DNA of 64,000 nt from Corynebacterium sp. HMSC27B11 (GTDB lineage Bacteria > Actinomycetota > Actinomycetes > Mycobacteriales > Mycobacteriaceae): assembly GCF_001815985.1 (NCBI RefSeq), contig NZ_KV823534.1, forward strand, positions 12,309-76,308, read 5' to 3'. Every line of letters starts with the position of its first letter. Position 1 is the first letter of the stretch. The notes beneath the pieces are model-generated. The model worked only from the letters and a program-made list of their open reading frames with translations. It made no database searches and was not told where the DNA came from. Positions 45,269 through 53,744 of the stretch are shown one piece after another. A program made the position numbers and the translations under genes.

Positions 45269-47031
45269 TGGCAACGCTTACTCGCCGCCGCGTCCTGCAG
45301 GGCATGGCCGCCACCGGTGGGGTGGCCGCCGCGGGGAGCCTGCTGCCCGCCGCCCAGGCAGCCCCCGCCCGCACCGTGTTGGGTGCGGAGAACTGGGACC
45401 CCGAGGTCTTCGCCCACTCCGTCGCCTCCGGGGATCCGACCGCCAGCGCCGTCATCATCTGGACCCGCGTGACCCCAACGAAGGACGCACAGCCCGGCTC
45501 GGGGAAGGGGCCGGACGTCCCCGTGACGTGGGAGGTCGCCACCGACCCCGAATTTCAGGACGTCGCCGCGTCCGGGAAGGTCACCGCCAGCGCCGAGTTC
45601 GACCACACCGTCAAGGTCGACGCCACCGGCCTAGGATCCGCCACCACGTATTTTTATCGCTTCACGGCCGACCTGGGGCAGCGCAAGGCGACCTCCCGGG
45701 TGGGGCGTACCCGCACCGCCCCGGGCTCCGGCGACGATGTCAGCGCGATCCGCTTCGGCGTGTGCAGCTGCTCGAACTACGAGGCCGGCTTCTTCCGCAG
45801 CTACCGGGACATGGCCGAGCGCGATGACCTGGAATTCGTCCTGCACCTGGGTGACTACACCTATGAATACGAGACCGGAGGCTACACCGGGGTTTACGGC
45901 CAGCAGCCCCGCACCGTGGAGCCCGCGCACGTCACTCAGACACTCGCGGACTTCCGCATCCGCCAGGGCTGCTACCGCAAGGACGCCGATCTCGCCGACC
46001 TGCACGCAGCCAAGCCAATGGTCTGCGTGTGGGACGATCACGAGTTCGCGGACAATAACTGGCGCGAGGGTGCGACCGGGGAGAGCTTCAAGAAGGGAGA
46101 CGACTACCCGGCGCTAAAGGCAGCCGCCTCCCGGGCATACTTCGAGTGGATGCCCGTGCGGGTGCGCCCCGAGGCGCGCGCCCAGCACCTCTACCGCACC
46201 TTGCAGTACGGCCCATTGATGGAGATCATCATCCCGGACCTGCGCTCCTACCGCGATGCGCAGCTGATCCAGTCCGGCGACCACCTGCTGGACTCCGACC
46301 CGGACTTCATTCGCGCCGCCGGTCGGGAGGGCCGCACCATGATGGGGCGCAGCCAGTTCGAGTGGTTCAGCAACGCCATCAAATCCTCCACCGCGAAGTG
46401 GCAGGGCATCGCCAATGAGGTGATGTTTGCGCCGATGACCCTGCCAGCGACCCTGGATCCGAAGCTGCACACCTGGCTGGTGGAGAAGATCGGTCTGCCG
46501 GAGCAGGGCATCCCGCTGAACCCCGACCAGTGGGATGGCTACATGGTGGAGCGGCAGAAGATCATCGACATGATCGCCGGGCTGCCGGATAAGAACGTGG
46601 TCTTCCTGACCGGGGATATCCACAGCTCCTGGGCGAACGATATTCCGCGGGATATTTTCGGCTACCGCACCGGGCAGAACACGAAGGCGGTGGCCACCGA
46701 GTTCGTGACCCCGTCGGTGACCGCGAAGAGCGCCTTCGATTCTTTGGCGGTCAGCCGCGCCTTCGACGCCGCCACTCGGCAGCTGCTGTACACCGGCGAG
46801 AACCTGCTCTCCGGGGTGAACCGTTGGTTCAAGTGGATCAACTTCACCGATCACGGCTACATGGCCGTGGAGGTGGGGCAGAAGGCCACGCAGTGCGACT
46901 GGCACTACGTGGACCACGTGCTGGCCAAGGACACCCCGTTCCGCCTGGGCAATAGCTTCCGGGCCGAGGTGGGCTCCCCTGGTGCCCGTAGCGTTGGCGC
47001 GGGCCTCAATCGCGCCCAGCGGGTTTATTAG
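45268..47031 (+). CDS. phoD: Alkaline phosphatase D (PhoD family), Tat-exported
   Basis: 587 residues. The N-terminus TRRRVLQGMAATGG is a Tat signal with cleavage near AQAAPA. An N-terminal Ig-like domain (about 40-150) precedes the Ca2+/Fe3+ phosphatase core: FGVCSCSNYE, HLGDYTYEY, WDDHEFADNNW and LTGDIHSSW. It hydrolyses phosphomono- and diesters outside the membrane. It is coupled by TAATG to the PAP2 phosphatase, so two different phosphatases are made together. PhoR/PhoS lie 1.7 kb downstream. Confidence 0.94.
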   Translation: MATLTRRRVLQGMAATGGVAAAGSLLPAAQAAPARTVLGAENWDPEVFAHSVASGDPTASAVIIWTRVTPTKDAQPGSGKGPDVPVTWEVATDPEFQDVAASGKVTASAEFDHTVKVDATGLGSATTYFYRFTADLGQRKATSRVGRTRTAPGSGDDVSAIRFGVCSCSNYEAGFFRSYRDMAERDDLEFVLHLGDYTYEYETGGYTGVYGQQPRTVEPAHVTQTLADFRIRQGCYRKDADLADLHAAKPMVCVWDDHEFADNNWREGATGESFKKGDDYPALKAAASRAYFEWMPVRVRPEARAQHLYRTLQYGPLMEIIIPDLRSYRDAQLIQSGDHLLDSDPDFIRAAGREGRTMMGRSQFEWFSNAIKSSTAKWQGIANEVMFAPMTLPATLDPKLHTWLVEKIGLPEQGIPLNPDQWDGYMVERQKIIDMIAGLPDKNVVFLTGDIHSSWANDIPRDIFGYRTGQNTKAVATEFVTPSVTAKSAFDSLAVSRAFDAATRQLLYTGENLLSGVNRWFKWINFTDHGYMAVEVGQKATQCDWHYVDHVLAKDTPFRLGNSFRAEVGSPGARSVGAGLNRAQRVY

Positions 47032-47060
47032 TCCGACCGGGAGCGGGGAAGGGGCGCTTG

Positions 47061-47591
47061 CTAGAAGCGGTAGACCATGACGTAGCACTCCTCGTGGGGT
47101 GCCACGCCGTGGTCGACGAAGCCGAACTTGGAGTACATGCGGCGGGCGCGGTCATTGCCGAAGTCCACCGCCAGGCTGACGGAGTGGTAGCCCTTCGCGC
47201 GGGCGTGGTCCAGGGTCGCGCCCAGGAGCCTGCGGCCCAGCCCAAGGCCGGTCATCGTCGGGCGGAGCGCGATGGCCAGCTCCGGGATGTCATCGGAGAT
47301 GTAGCCCGCGCCGGGCTCGGATTCGGTGAAGTTACGCAGCCACGCAGCGCCCGCGGGTGCGCCCTCGTACTCGGCGATGATTCCGCCCTGCTCCGCGGTC
47401 CACATGTCCACGTAACGGACCAGATCGTCCTGGAAGTGCTCGGAGACGTCCTTTCCAGGATCACCCCAGGTATCAGTTTCGCGGAACATTTCCGTGATGA
47501 AACCGCGGTCGCCCTCGCTCGCGACGCGAAAAGTGAGCGCGTCGGTGGACGGGCGCTCGGCTGCTGACTCTGCCTGAATATCCTCACTCAT
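47061..47591 (-). CDS. GNAT family N-acetyltransferase
   Basis: 176 residues from the ATG at 47591. The GNAT acetyl-CoA loop is LRPTMTGLGLGRRLLGATLDHARAKG, followed by VSLAVDFGNDRARRMYSKFGF. Substrate unknown (small molecule amine or protein N-terminus). TATATT 6 nt before the ATG suggests a leaderless mRNA. The 3' end is 29 bp from the phoD stop (convergent). Confidence 0.85.
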   Translation of the reverse strand: MSEDIQAESAAERPSTDALTFRVASEGDRGFITEMFRETDTWGDPGKDVSEHFQDDLVRYVDMWTAEQGGIIAEYEGAPAGAAWLRNFTESEPGAGYISDDIPELAIALRPTMTGLGLGRRLLGATLDHARAKGYHSVSLAVDFGNDRARRMYSKFGFVDHGVAPHEECYVMVYRF

Positions 47592-47597
47592 GCCACA

Positions 47598-47603
47598 AAT
47601 ATA
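47598..47603 (-). promoter_or_regulatory. -10 box of leaderless GNAT promoter
   Basis: Minus-strand TATATT ends 6 nt before the ATG at 47591; it is only 3 nt from the foot of the hairpin at 47607-47653. Confidence 0.5.
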
Positions 47604-47606
47604 GAA

Positions 47607-47653
47607 CACCGGCGCCGAACCGCGGGATCGGGGATCCGCGCTCAGCGCCGGTG
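47607..47653 (-). terminator. Large nested hairpin between the L,D-transpeptidase and GNAT genes
   Basis: The outer arms CACCGGCGC (47607-47615) and GCGCCGGTG (47645-47653) pair perfectly, and inner CGCGG...CCGCG arms continue the stem. On the minus strand it follows the transpeptidase stop by 37 nt and is followed by TTCTATATTT, which is also the GNAT -10 region. Confidence 0.65.
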
Positions 47654-47690
47654 CGCTCAGATATCTAAGGAGCTCTCAGCAGCTCGGGGA

Positions 47691-48497
47691 TTAGTAGATG
47701 TAGACCTTGTCGCCCGGCTGCAGGTAGTTGAAGAAAGTCCGGGCAGCCTCGCCGTTCATGCGAACGCAGCCAGCGGACTGCACATTGGTCGTGCCCTGGT
47801 GGAAGGCGTGACCGTTGTTCGTGAAGTACACGGCGTACGGCATCGGCGCGTTACCGAACTCATAGCTGATCTCGTCCTTGATCTTGCGGGTCACGGTGAA
47901 CATGCCGCGCGGGGTCTCCTGGCCTGGGCGGCCAGTGGAGACGATGACCGGGCCGTAGGAGCGCTTGCCGCCCTTCTGCAGCCAGGCGCGCTGGGCCTTG
48001 ATGTCCACGCACGCGTGCGCGGAGGCCGGGCACGGGTTGGACGCCGGGCGGGCCTGCTTCTTCGGGGCCTGCTTCTTTGGCGCTGGCTTTGGGGCCGGTT
48101 TCGGCGCACGGGCTGCCTCGCGCTGGTGCAGGGCGCCCGGTGCGACGGCGTTGACGAAGTTATCGATGCCCTGGATCACCGGGGTGCGGAACTGCGGCGG
48201 CAGGTTCTTGGCCTGGGCAACCAGCGCGTCGCGGGCGTTCAGCAGGGCAGCCACGCCGTTGGCCTGAGCCTGGCGCAGCTGGGCGTCGAAGTCAGCCTGC
48301 AGCTGGGCGATCTGCGGCGGCAGGGAGGGGGCCGCCAGGGAGGAGCCGAGCTGCGGGGCAGCGCTGGCCTCAGAGGCAGTGGCGACGGATGCCCCAACGC
48401 CGAGGGTGGATGCGCCGAGTGCGAGGGCAGCAGCGCCCGCGAACTGCTTCTTGGAGGTGTTGGACACCTTGCGGTGCTTGCCGATGTAACGAGTCAT
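47691..48497 (-). CDS. L,D-transpeptidase (YkuD), secreted
   Basis: 268 residues from the ATG at 48497. A signal peptide ends near ASEASAAP; a helical region and a Lys/Pro/Ala hinge (about 133-155) lead to the YkuD domain (about 165-268). The active-site segment FHQGTTNVQSAGCVRMNG carries the catalytic His and Cys. It would form 3-3 peptidoglycan cross-links or attach proteins. TATTCT 7 nt before the ATG suggests leaderless transcription. It is divergent from phoR. Confidence 0.9.
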   Translation of the reverse strand: MTRYIGKHRKVSNTSKKQFAGAAALALGASTLGVGASVATASEASAAPQLGSSLAAPSLPPQIAQLQADFDAQLRQAQANGVAALLNARDALVAQAKNLPPQFRTPVIQGIDNFVNAVAPGALHQREAARAPKPAPKPAPKKQAPKKQARPASNPCPASAHACVDIKAQRAWLQKGGKRSYGPVIVSTGRPGQETPRGMFTVTRKIKDEISYEFGNAPMPYAVYFTNNGHAFHQGTTNVQSAGCVRMNGEAARTFFNYLQPGDKVYIY

Positions 48498-48504
48498 GCG
48501 CTTC

Positions 48505-48510
48505 AGAATA
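48505..48510 (-). promoter_or_regulatory. -10 box of leaderless L,D-transpeptidase promoter
   Basis: Minus-strand TATTCT ends 7 nt before the ATG at 48497, with no ribosome site in between. Confidence 0.45.
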
Positions 48511-48712
48511 AACCCATTTGTACGTGAGAGAAAGCTGAACGCGCCGGTTGAGCCTCCTGTTAATGCTGCGTTTAGCTGGCTGCGTTCAACTGGCAACGCT
48601 GCCCGTGGGGTGGCGGTGGGCGAGCCAGGCCCCCGGATCCGCCGCGACCGCGTCTCAATGTTGCCGGGCCCCACATCGCCCGCGCCGGGAATAATCTCCA
48701 GCGGTCAAGCGC

Positions 48713-48742
48713 TAGAATATGTACAGCAAGCATTCAGCAAGC
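48713..48742 (+). promoter_or_regulatory. phoR promoter with 11-bp-periodic direct repeat
   Basis: TAGAAT (48713-48718) is a good -10. Immediately downstream CAGCAAGC occurs twice (48724-48731, 48735-48742) with an 11-bp period. PhoP/PhoR regulators bind direct repeats with 11-bp period (TCACAGC-N4-TCACAGC in M. tuberculosis, CCTGTGAA-N3 repeats in C. glutamicum, as recalled). Autoregulation is inferred. Confidence 0.4.
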
Positions 48743-48781
48743 TCCCAGTCTCGGTGGAAGCAGATCGGTGAAAATAGAGCC

Positions 48782-49489
48782 ATGACTACCCCAAACACGC
48801 AGCCCGTTAAGGTTCTCGTCGTCGACGATGAGGACAACATCTCCGACCTGATCAAGGTCAGCCTGAAGTTCCAGGGCTTCGACGTGGAGACTGCTGACAA
48901 CGGGCAGACCGCGCTGGAGATCGCGGACACCTACCGCCCCGACGCCTTCATCCTGGACGTCATGATGCCCGGCATGGACGGCTTCACCCTGCTCAACAAG
49001 CTCCGCGAGGCCGGCCACGACGCCCCGGCCCTCTTCCTCACCGCCAAGGACGGCGTGGAGGACCGCATCCACGGGCTGACCATCGGTGCGGATGACTACG
49101 TCACCAAGCCCTTCTCTCTGGAGGAGGTCATCACCCGACTGCGTGTGATCCTGCGCCGCGTGGCCAAGGACGACTCCGAGGAATCCAGCCTCATCACCTA
49201 CGAGGACATCACCCTGGACGACGACATGCACGAGGTCACCAAGGCCGGGGAGGTCGTGGACCTGTCCCCGACGGAATTCCAGCTGCTGCGCTACCTGATG
49301 GTCAACGCAGAGGTCGTCCTCTCCAAGTCCAAGATCCTGGACCACGTGTGGAACTACGACTTCGGCGGGGACGGCAACGTCGTCGAGTCCTACGTCTCCT
49401 ACCTGCGCCGGAAGATCGACACGAAGGAGCCCCGCCTGATCCACACCGTCCGTGGCGTGGGTTACGTGCTGCGTAAGCCGCGCTCCTAG
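48782..49489 (+). CDS. phoR: OmpR-family response regulator, PhoR/PhoP type
   Basis: 235 residues from the ATG at 48782. The receiver domain has the acidic pair DDED (about 15-18), phospho-acceptor Asp59 and the TAKDG / KPF segments; a winged-helix DNA-binding domain follows (about 135-235, VVESYVSYLRRKID). It is very like M. tuberculosis PhoP, and its position next to HIT-purD matches C. glutamicum phoR-phoS (cg2888-cg2887), the phosphate-starvation system (PhoR is the regulator in that nomenclature). The ribosome site is weak. Confidence 0.9.
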   Translation: MTTPNTQPVKVLVVDDEDNISDLIKVSLKFQGFDVETADNGQTALEIADTYRPDAFILDVMMPGMDGFTLLNKLREAGHDAPALFLTAKDGVEDRIHGLTIGADDYVTKPFSLEEVITRLRVILRRVAKDDSEESSLITYEDITLDDDMHEVTKAGEVVDLSPTEFQLLRYLMVNAEVVLSKSKILDHVWNYDFGGDGNVVESYVSYLRRKIDTKEPRLIHTVRGVGYVLRKPRS

Positions 49490-49503
49490 GTTTTGCCTGG
49501 TCG

Positions 49504-51093
49504 ATGGCTTCCCTCCCTGAGAATTCGGACGTCCCCGCCACCGGGACAGCGAACCCCGCTGGTTCCCCTGGCGCGGACGATGCCGGCACCGCTGACTGGC
49601 CGGTGGATGACGAGCACGGTGAGTTCCAGCGCCCCGGGCGCTTCCTGTCGAACTTCCCGCTGCGTGTCAGCCTTGTCGTCGTCATGACGTTCCTCGCCGC
49701 ACTCGGCCTATCCTTTTCCGGCGCGGTGACGACCTCGACGCTGCAGCACTTCATGGTCTCGCGCGTGGATGACCAGCTCAACAGCGCGATCAACGGTTGG
49801 GCCTACCGGACCACCGACGACGAACGCTCCTATCAGGACAGGCCCGGTAGCAGCACCCCGCAGCCCAACCGGCCGCCCACGGATTTTTTCGTCCGCGTGG
49901 TGGACGGGGAGATCTCCATCGAACCGCTGAACTCGGTCTTCGATTCCGCCCCGGAGCTGCGGGGATTGGAACAGCCGAGGGAGCCCGTGACGGTCCCCGC
50001 CCGCGCGGGTAGCGCGTCCCACGCCCCGTGGCGGGCGGCCTCCGTCGAGAACCAGGACGGCACCGTCACCATCGTCGCCCTGCCCCTGGAGGGCGAGGAA
50101 CACACCATCCGCAGGCTGGTGTACCTGCAAATCATCATCGGTTTCCTGGTGGTGGCGTCCATCATGATCGTCTCCCAGTACCTGGTGCGCCGCGCCCTGC
50201 GCCCGCTGAACCAGGTGGAGGAGACCGCCTCCCTGATTTCCCAGGGGCACCTGGACCAGCGCGTCCCGAACTGGGAGCCGGACACCGAGGTCGGTCGACT
50301 GGCACAGGCCTTCAACCGGATGCTCGCGCAGATCCAGGGTGCGTTCCTCGCGGTGGGTGCCTCCGAGCGCCAGGCCCGCAAGTCCGAGGCCACGATGCGC
50401 CGCTTCATCGGGGATGCCTCCCATGAGCTACGCACCCCGCTGACCTCCGTGCGTGGTTACGCGGAGCTCTACCGCTCCGGGGCCACGGACGATGCGGACA
50501 TGGTTATCGGCCGCATCTCCGACGAGGCCGAGCGGATGGGGCTGCTGGTGGAAGACCTGCTGGCCCTGGTCCGCATGGACGAGGGGCGCCCGCTGCAGAA
50601 TCAGCGGGTGGACGTGCTGGAGCTGGCGCTGCGCGCCGCGGACGGGGCTCGGGCGGGGTTCCCGGGGCGCAACATCGGCGTCGAGAATCACTACGGCTCC
50701 ATCCCGGTCGTGATGGGCGACGCCAACCGCCTGCACCAGGTGATCAGCAACCTGCTCACGAACGCGCTGAAGCACGCCGGTGAGGACGCCAGCGTGAAAA
50801 TCAGCCTGCTCAAGACAAGCCCGGAGCTGGTCACCATCGAGGTCCAGGACGACGGCGAGGGCATTCCTGCCGACGCCCTGCCGCACCTCTTCGAGCGTTT
50901 CTACCGGCCGGACGTCTCCCGCTCCCGCGCCTCGGGCGGCTCCGGGCTGGGCCTGTCCATCGTGCAGTCCCTGGTCAAGGCGCACGGCGGGGCGATCACC
51001 GTGGACTCCACGGTGGGGGAGGGCACCACGTTCAGGGTGCAGCTGCCCGTGGCGCCGGAGGATTCTCAAGCGCAAACTTCACCAGAAGACTGA
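49504..51093 (+). CDS. phoS: Sensor histidine kinase, PhoS type
   Basis: 529 residues. A polar N-terminal tail (1-50), TM1 (about 53-75), an extracellular sensor region (about 76-205), TM2 (about 205-226), HAMP (about 227-285), the H-box ASHELRTPLTS with His307, N-box NLLTNALKHAG, and G-boxes DDGEGIP and GGSGLGLSIV. It starts 14 bp after phoR; no ribosome site is obvious. The last 62 bp overlap the 3' end of the opposite lipase gene. Expected signal: low phosphate. Confidence 0.9.
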   Translation: MASLPENSDVPATGTANPAGSPGADDAGTADWPVDDEHGEFQRPGRFLSNFPLRVSLVVVMTFLAALGLSFSGAVTTSTLQHFMVSRVDDQLNSAINGWAYRTTDDERSYQDRPGSSTPQPNRPPTDFFVRVVDGEISIEPLNSVFDSAPELRGLEQPREPVTVPARAGSASHAPWRAASVENQDGTVTIVALPLEGEEHTIRRLVYLQIIIGFLVVASIMIVSQYLVRRALRPLNQVEETASLISQGHLDQRVPNWEPDTEVGRLAQAFNRMLAQIQGAFLAVGASERQARKSEATMRRFIGDASHELRTPLTSVRGYAELYRSGATDDADMVIGRISDEAERMGLLVEDLLALVRMDEGRPLQNQRVDVLELALRAADGARAGFPGRNIGVENHYGSIPVVMGDANRLHQVISNLLTNALKHAGEDASVKISLLKTSPELVTIEVQDDGEGIPADALPHLFERFYRPDVSRSRASGGSGLGLSIVQSLVKAHGGAITVDSTVGEGTTFRVQLPVAPEDSQAQTSPED

Positions 51094-51895
51094 CCTTTTG
51101 GTTGCGGGGCAGCATATTGTGCGCCACCTGCAGCTGCGGGTAGAAGTCCTGCACTCGCACCAACCGCAGCGGGCCCGGATGCTGCGGGATACCACCGGTG
51201 GGTTCGGCATCGCCCAGGGCGAAGGCCGCGTTGAGGGGGACCAGGCGGTCGTAATCGGAGGCGATCTGTGTGATCGGCACGGTGCACTCCCCGGCGGGCG
51301 CCAGTGCATCGGCCAGCGCGGGGGAGCCCACAACCTGCTCCGCGAAGGCAGGAGCCATGACGGTGCTGATCACCCGGTTGACCAGGGTCTCCCGCGCGGT
51401 CCCGGACCAGGGCATGTGCACGCCCCGGAAGTCCGCGCCCAGGCCCACGATGTGGTTGACTGCCTCCCCGCCGGGGCGGCTCGCCACGGCCAAGGAGATC
51501 AACCCGCCCTGGGAGTGGGCAACCAGGTCGAAGGACTCCGCTCCGGTGGCTTCCTGGAGCGCGGCGATCTGCGCTCGGGCTTGGGCGATGGATTGCGCCA
51601 ACGGCGTGGTTCCGTTGTCCCCATAGCTGACGGAGAACACTCGCCGGTCCCGCCCGTCGAAGGTGCTGCGCAGGTAGGGCACCATGCGCGCGAAGTTCCC
51701 GCGACCACCCACGGTGCCGTGCACCACCACGATGGGGCGCGGCTCGGAGGGCAGCACCCGGTGGGTGGGGGATTCATTCCATTCGCCCAGATCCGGGATG
51801 TGAGCCAGCAGCGAGCGCCGCGGGGTAGCCTCCTGGCCCAGACCGGAGTGCAGGATGGGGCTGCGGCCTGGGTTCCGGGGCGTAGATGGGGACAT
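51032..51895 (-). CDS. Alpha/beta hydrolase, lipase-like
   Basis: 287 residues. Oxyanion segment VVVHGTVGGRGNFARM (about 56-71), nucleophile elbow VAHSQGGL, a later Asp (ASDYDRLVPL) and His (QVAHNMLP) form a complete lipase triad; the order resembles class 2 triacylglycerol lipases. No signal peptide is evident, though the first ~40 residues are polar. It follows HIT by 20 bp on the same strand and could be co-transcribed. Its 3' end overlaps phoS by 62 bp, antisense. Confidence 0.85.
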   Translation of the reverse strand: MSPSTPRNPGRSPILHSGLGQEATPRRSLLAHIPDLGEWNESPTHRVLPSEPRPIVVVHGTVGGRGNFARMVPYLRSTFDGRDRRVFSVSYGDNGTTPLAQSIAQARAQIAALQEATGAESFDLVAHSQGGLISLAVASRPGGEAVNHIVGLGADFRGVHMPWSGTARETLVNRVISTVMAPAFAEQVVGSPALADALAPAGECTVPITQIASDYDRLVPLNAAFALGDAEPTGGIPQHPGPLRLVRVQDFYPQLQVAHNMLPRNQKVSLLVKFALENPPAPRAAAP

Positions 51896-51915
51896 ATCGT
51901 TCTAGAGCGCTGGTG

Positions 51916-52353
51916 TTAGGCCTCGTCCTCCGGCACGCCAGCAACCCCCTGGCTGCGCAGCTCCGCGCGGATCTTCGCCGCCGCATCGTCCATCTTTTCC
52001 GGGTCCGTCTGATCCATCGGGATGATGTTCTGCAGGCTATAGCCGGACATGTCGGAGGCCGGGAACAGGTGGATGTGGGTGTGCGGCACCTCGAAACCAG
52101 CGATCATGTAGCCGCACCGCGGGGCGTCGAAGACCTCGCAGATGGCCTTGCCGATCACCTGGGCGACCTCGTTGAGCTTGCCCCACAGCTCGGCCGGGAC
52201 GTCGGTCCAGCGGTCGATCTCCTGGGTCGGGACAACCAACACGTGGCCGTAAGCAACCGGCTCGATGGTGAGGAATGCGGCGACCTCGGCGTCGCGGTAG
52301 ACGAAGCGACCCGGAAGTTCGCCGTTGATGATTTTCGTGAAAACGGTAGCCAT
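51916..52353 (-). CDS. HIT family protein
   Basis: 145 residues from the ATG at 52353. The histidine triad HTHIHLFP (His91, His93, His95) is intact, with [17 protein letters not shown] at the N-terminus. HIT hydrolases split nucleotide-amine or dinucleoside polyphosphate bonds. Minus-strand TAACAT (52362-52367) ends 8 nt before the ATG, suggesting a leaderless start. Divergent from purD, 94 bp apart, as in C. glutamicum (cg2880-cg2878). Confidence 0.92.
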   Translation of the reverse strand: MATVFTKIINGELPGRFVYRDAEVAAFLTIEPVAYGHVLVVPTQEIDRWTDVPAELWGKLNEVAQVIGKAICEVFDAPRCGYMIAGFEVPHTHIHLFPASDMSGYSLQNIIPMDQTDPEKMDDAAAKIRAELRSQGVAGVPEDEA

Positions 52354-52433
52354 ACCACGCGATGTTACCCGCGAAACCATCGGCGAACACCGGCTTTGGG
52401 GCAGCGTCGCGTCGCGCTGTCTGGCTGGCTCGC

Positions 52434-52439
52434 TAGACT
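52434..52439 (+). promoter_or_regulatory. -10 box of leaderless purD promoter
   Basis: TAGACT ends 8 nt before the ATG at 52448. The same element with the same spacing precedes purC (57930-57935), so the two purine genes share a promoter design. Confidence 0.5.
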
Positions 52440-52447
52440 GGGACACT

Positions 52448-53725
52448 ATGCGCATTCTTGTACTTGGCAGCGGTGCCCGCGAGCACGCATTGGCTTATTC
52501 CCTGTCCCGCGATGAGTCCGTCTCTGAGGTCCACGTCAGCCCCGGCAACCCGGGCATGAAGGCCATCGCCACGCTCCACCCGGATGACTCGAATCCGGTG
52601 GGCTTGGCCCAGGAACTCGGGGTGGATCTGGTCGTGATCGGCCCGGAGATCCCGCTGGTCGCGGGCGTGGGAGACGATCTGCGTGAGGCGGGCTTCGCGG
52701 TCTTCGGCCCGTCCAAGGCTGCGGCCCAGATCGAGGGGTCCAAGGCTTTCGCGAAGGACGTCATGGCGCGCGCCGGGGTCCGCACCGCTTCGGCGGAGTC
52801 CCTGCAGCCGGGCACGTCGGATGCTGAGATCGAGGCCACCCTGGACCGTTTCGGTCCTCGCTTCGTCGTGAAGGACGACGGCCTGGCCGCCGGTAAGGGA
52901 GTCGTCGTCACCGACGACCGTGCTGCCGCGCGCGCCCACATCGACGACGTCCACGCCGCTGGCAACCCGGTGCTGCTGGAAAGCTTCCTCGATGGCCCGG
53001 AGGTCTCCCTGTTCTGCCTGGTGGACGGCGAGACGGTCGTCCCGTTGATCCCGGCGCAGGACTTCAAGCGCGTCGGTGAGGGCGATACCGGCCCGAACAC
53101 CGGCGGCATGGGTGCCTACACGCCGCTGCCGTGGCTGCCGGAAGACGGCGTGCAGCGCATCGTCGACGAGGTCTGCATCCCCGTCGCCAAGCAGATGGCC
53201 GAGGATGGGGTGCCGTACTCCGGCCTGCTCTACGCGGGTCTGGCCTGGACCTCCAATGGCCCGGAGGTTATCGAATTCAACTGCCGTTTCGGTGATCCGG
53301 AGACCCAGCCGGTGCTGCAGCTGCTCGAAACCCCGCTGGCGGGTGTGCTGAACGCTGTCGCCACGGGCTCGCTCGCGGAGCTGCCACCGCTGCAGTGGAA
53401 GGACGGTTACGCGCTGACCGTCGTGCTCGCTGCAGAGGGCTACCCGGAGTCCGCGAAGAAGGGCGGGGTCATCACGGGTGCTGAGGCGGGCAGCGAGGTC
53501 CGTGGTGTCCGCGCTGCTGGCGTGGCAGAGAAGGACGGCGAGCTCGTCGCTTCTGGCGGCCGTGTGCTCAACGTGGTCGGCGAGGGTACGACCCTCGAGG
53601 AGGCCCGCGAGAAGGCCTACGCCACCCTTGCCACCATCGACCTGCCGGGCGGGCACTTCCGCAAGGACATCGCCCTGGCTGCCGTCGAGGGCAAGATCAC
53701 CGTCCCGGGCGAGGGGCAGGCCTAA
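52448..53725 (+). CDS. purD: Phosphoribosylamine-glycine ligase (GARS)
   Basis: 425 residues from the ATG at 52448, which gives the family N-terminus [16 protein letters not shown]; the longer frame upstream is not conserved. ATP-grasp features: [27 protein letters not shown], and the [13 protein letters not shown] signature, then [13 protein letters not shown]. Second step of purine synthesis. Starts the row of purine genes; followed 19 bp later by nei. Confidence 0.96.
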   Translation: MRILVLGSGAREHALAYSLSRDESVSEVHVSPGNPGMKAIATLHPDDSNPVGLAQELGVDLVVIGPEIPLVAGVGDDLREAGFAVFGPSKAAAQIEGSKAFAKDVMARAGVRTASAESLQPGTSDAEIEATLDRFGPRFVVKDDGLAAGKGVVVTDDRAAARAHIDDVHAAGNPVLLESFLDGPEVSLFCLVDGETVVPLIPAQDFKRVGEGDTGPNTGGMGAYTPLPWLPEDGVQRIVDEVCIPVAKQMAEDGVPYSGLLYAGLAWTSNGPEVIEFNCRFGDPETQPVLQLLETPLAGVLNAVATGSLAELPPLQWKDGYALTVVLAAEGYPESAKKGGVITGAEAGSEVRGVRAAGVAEKDGELVASGGRVLNVVGEGTTLEEAREKAYATLATIDLPGGHFRKDIALAAVEGKITVPGEGQA

Positions 53726-53744
53726 GCCAGAAGGCTAGAAACCG

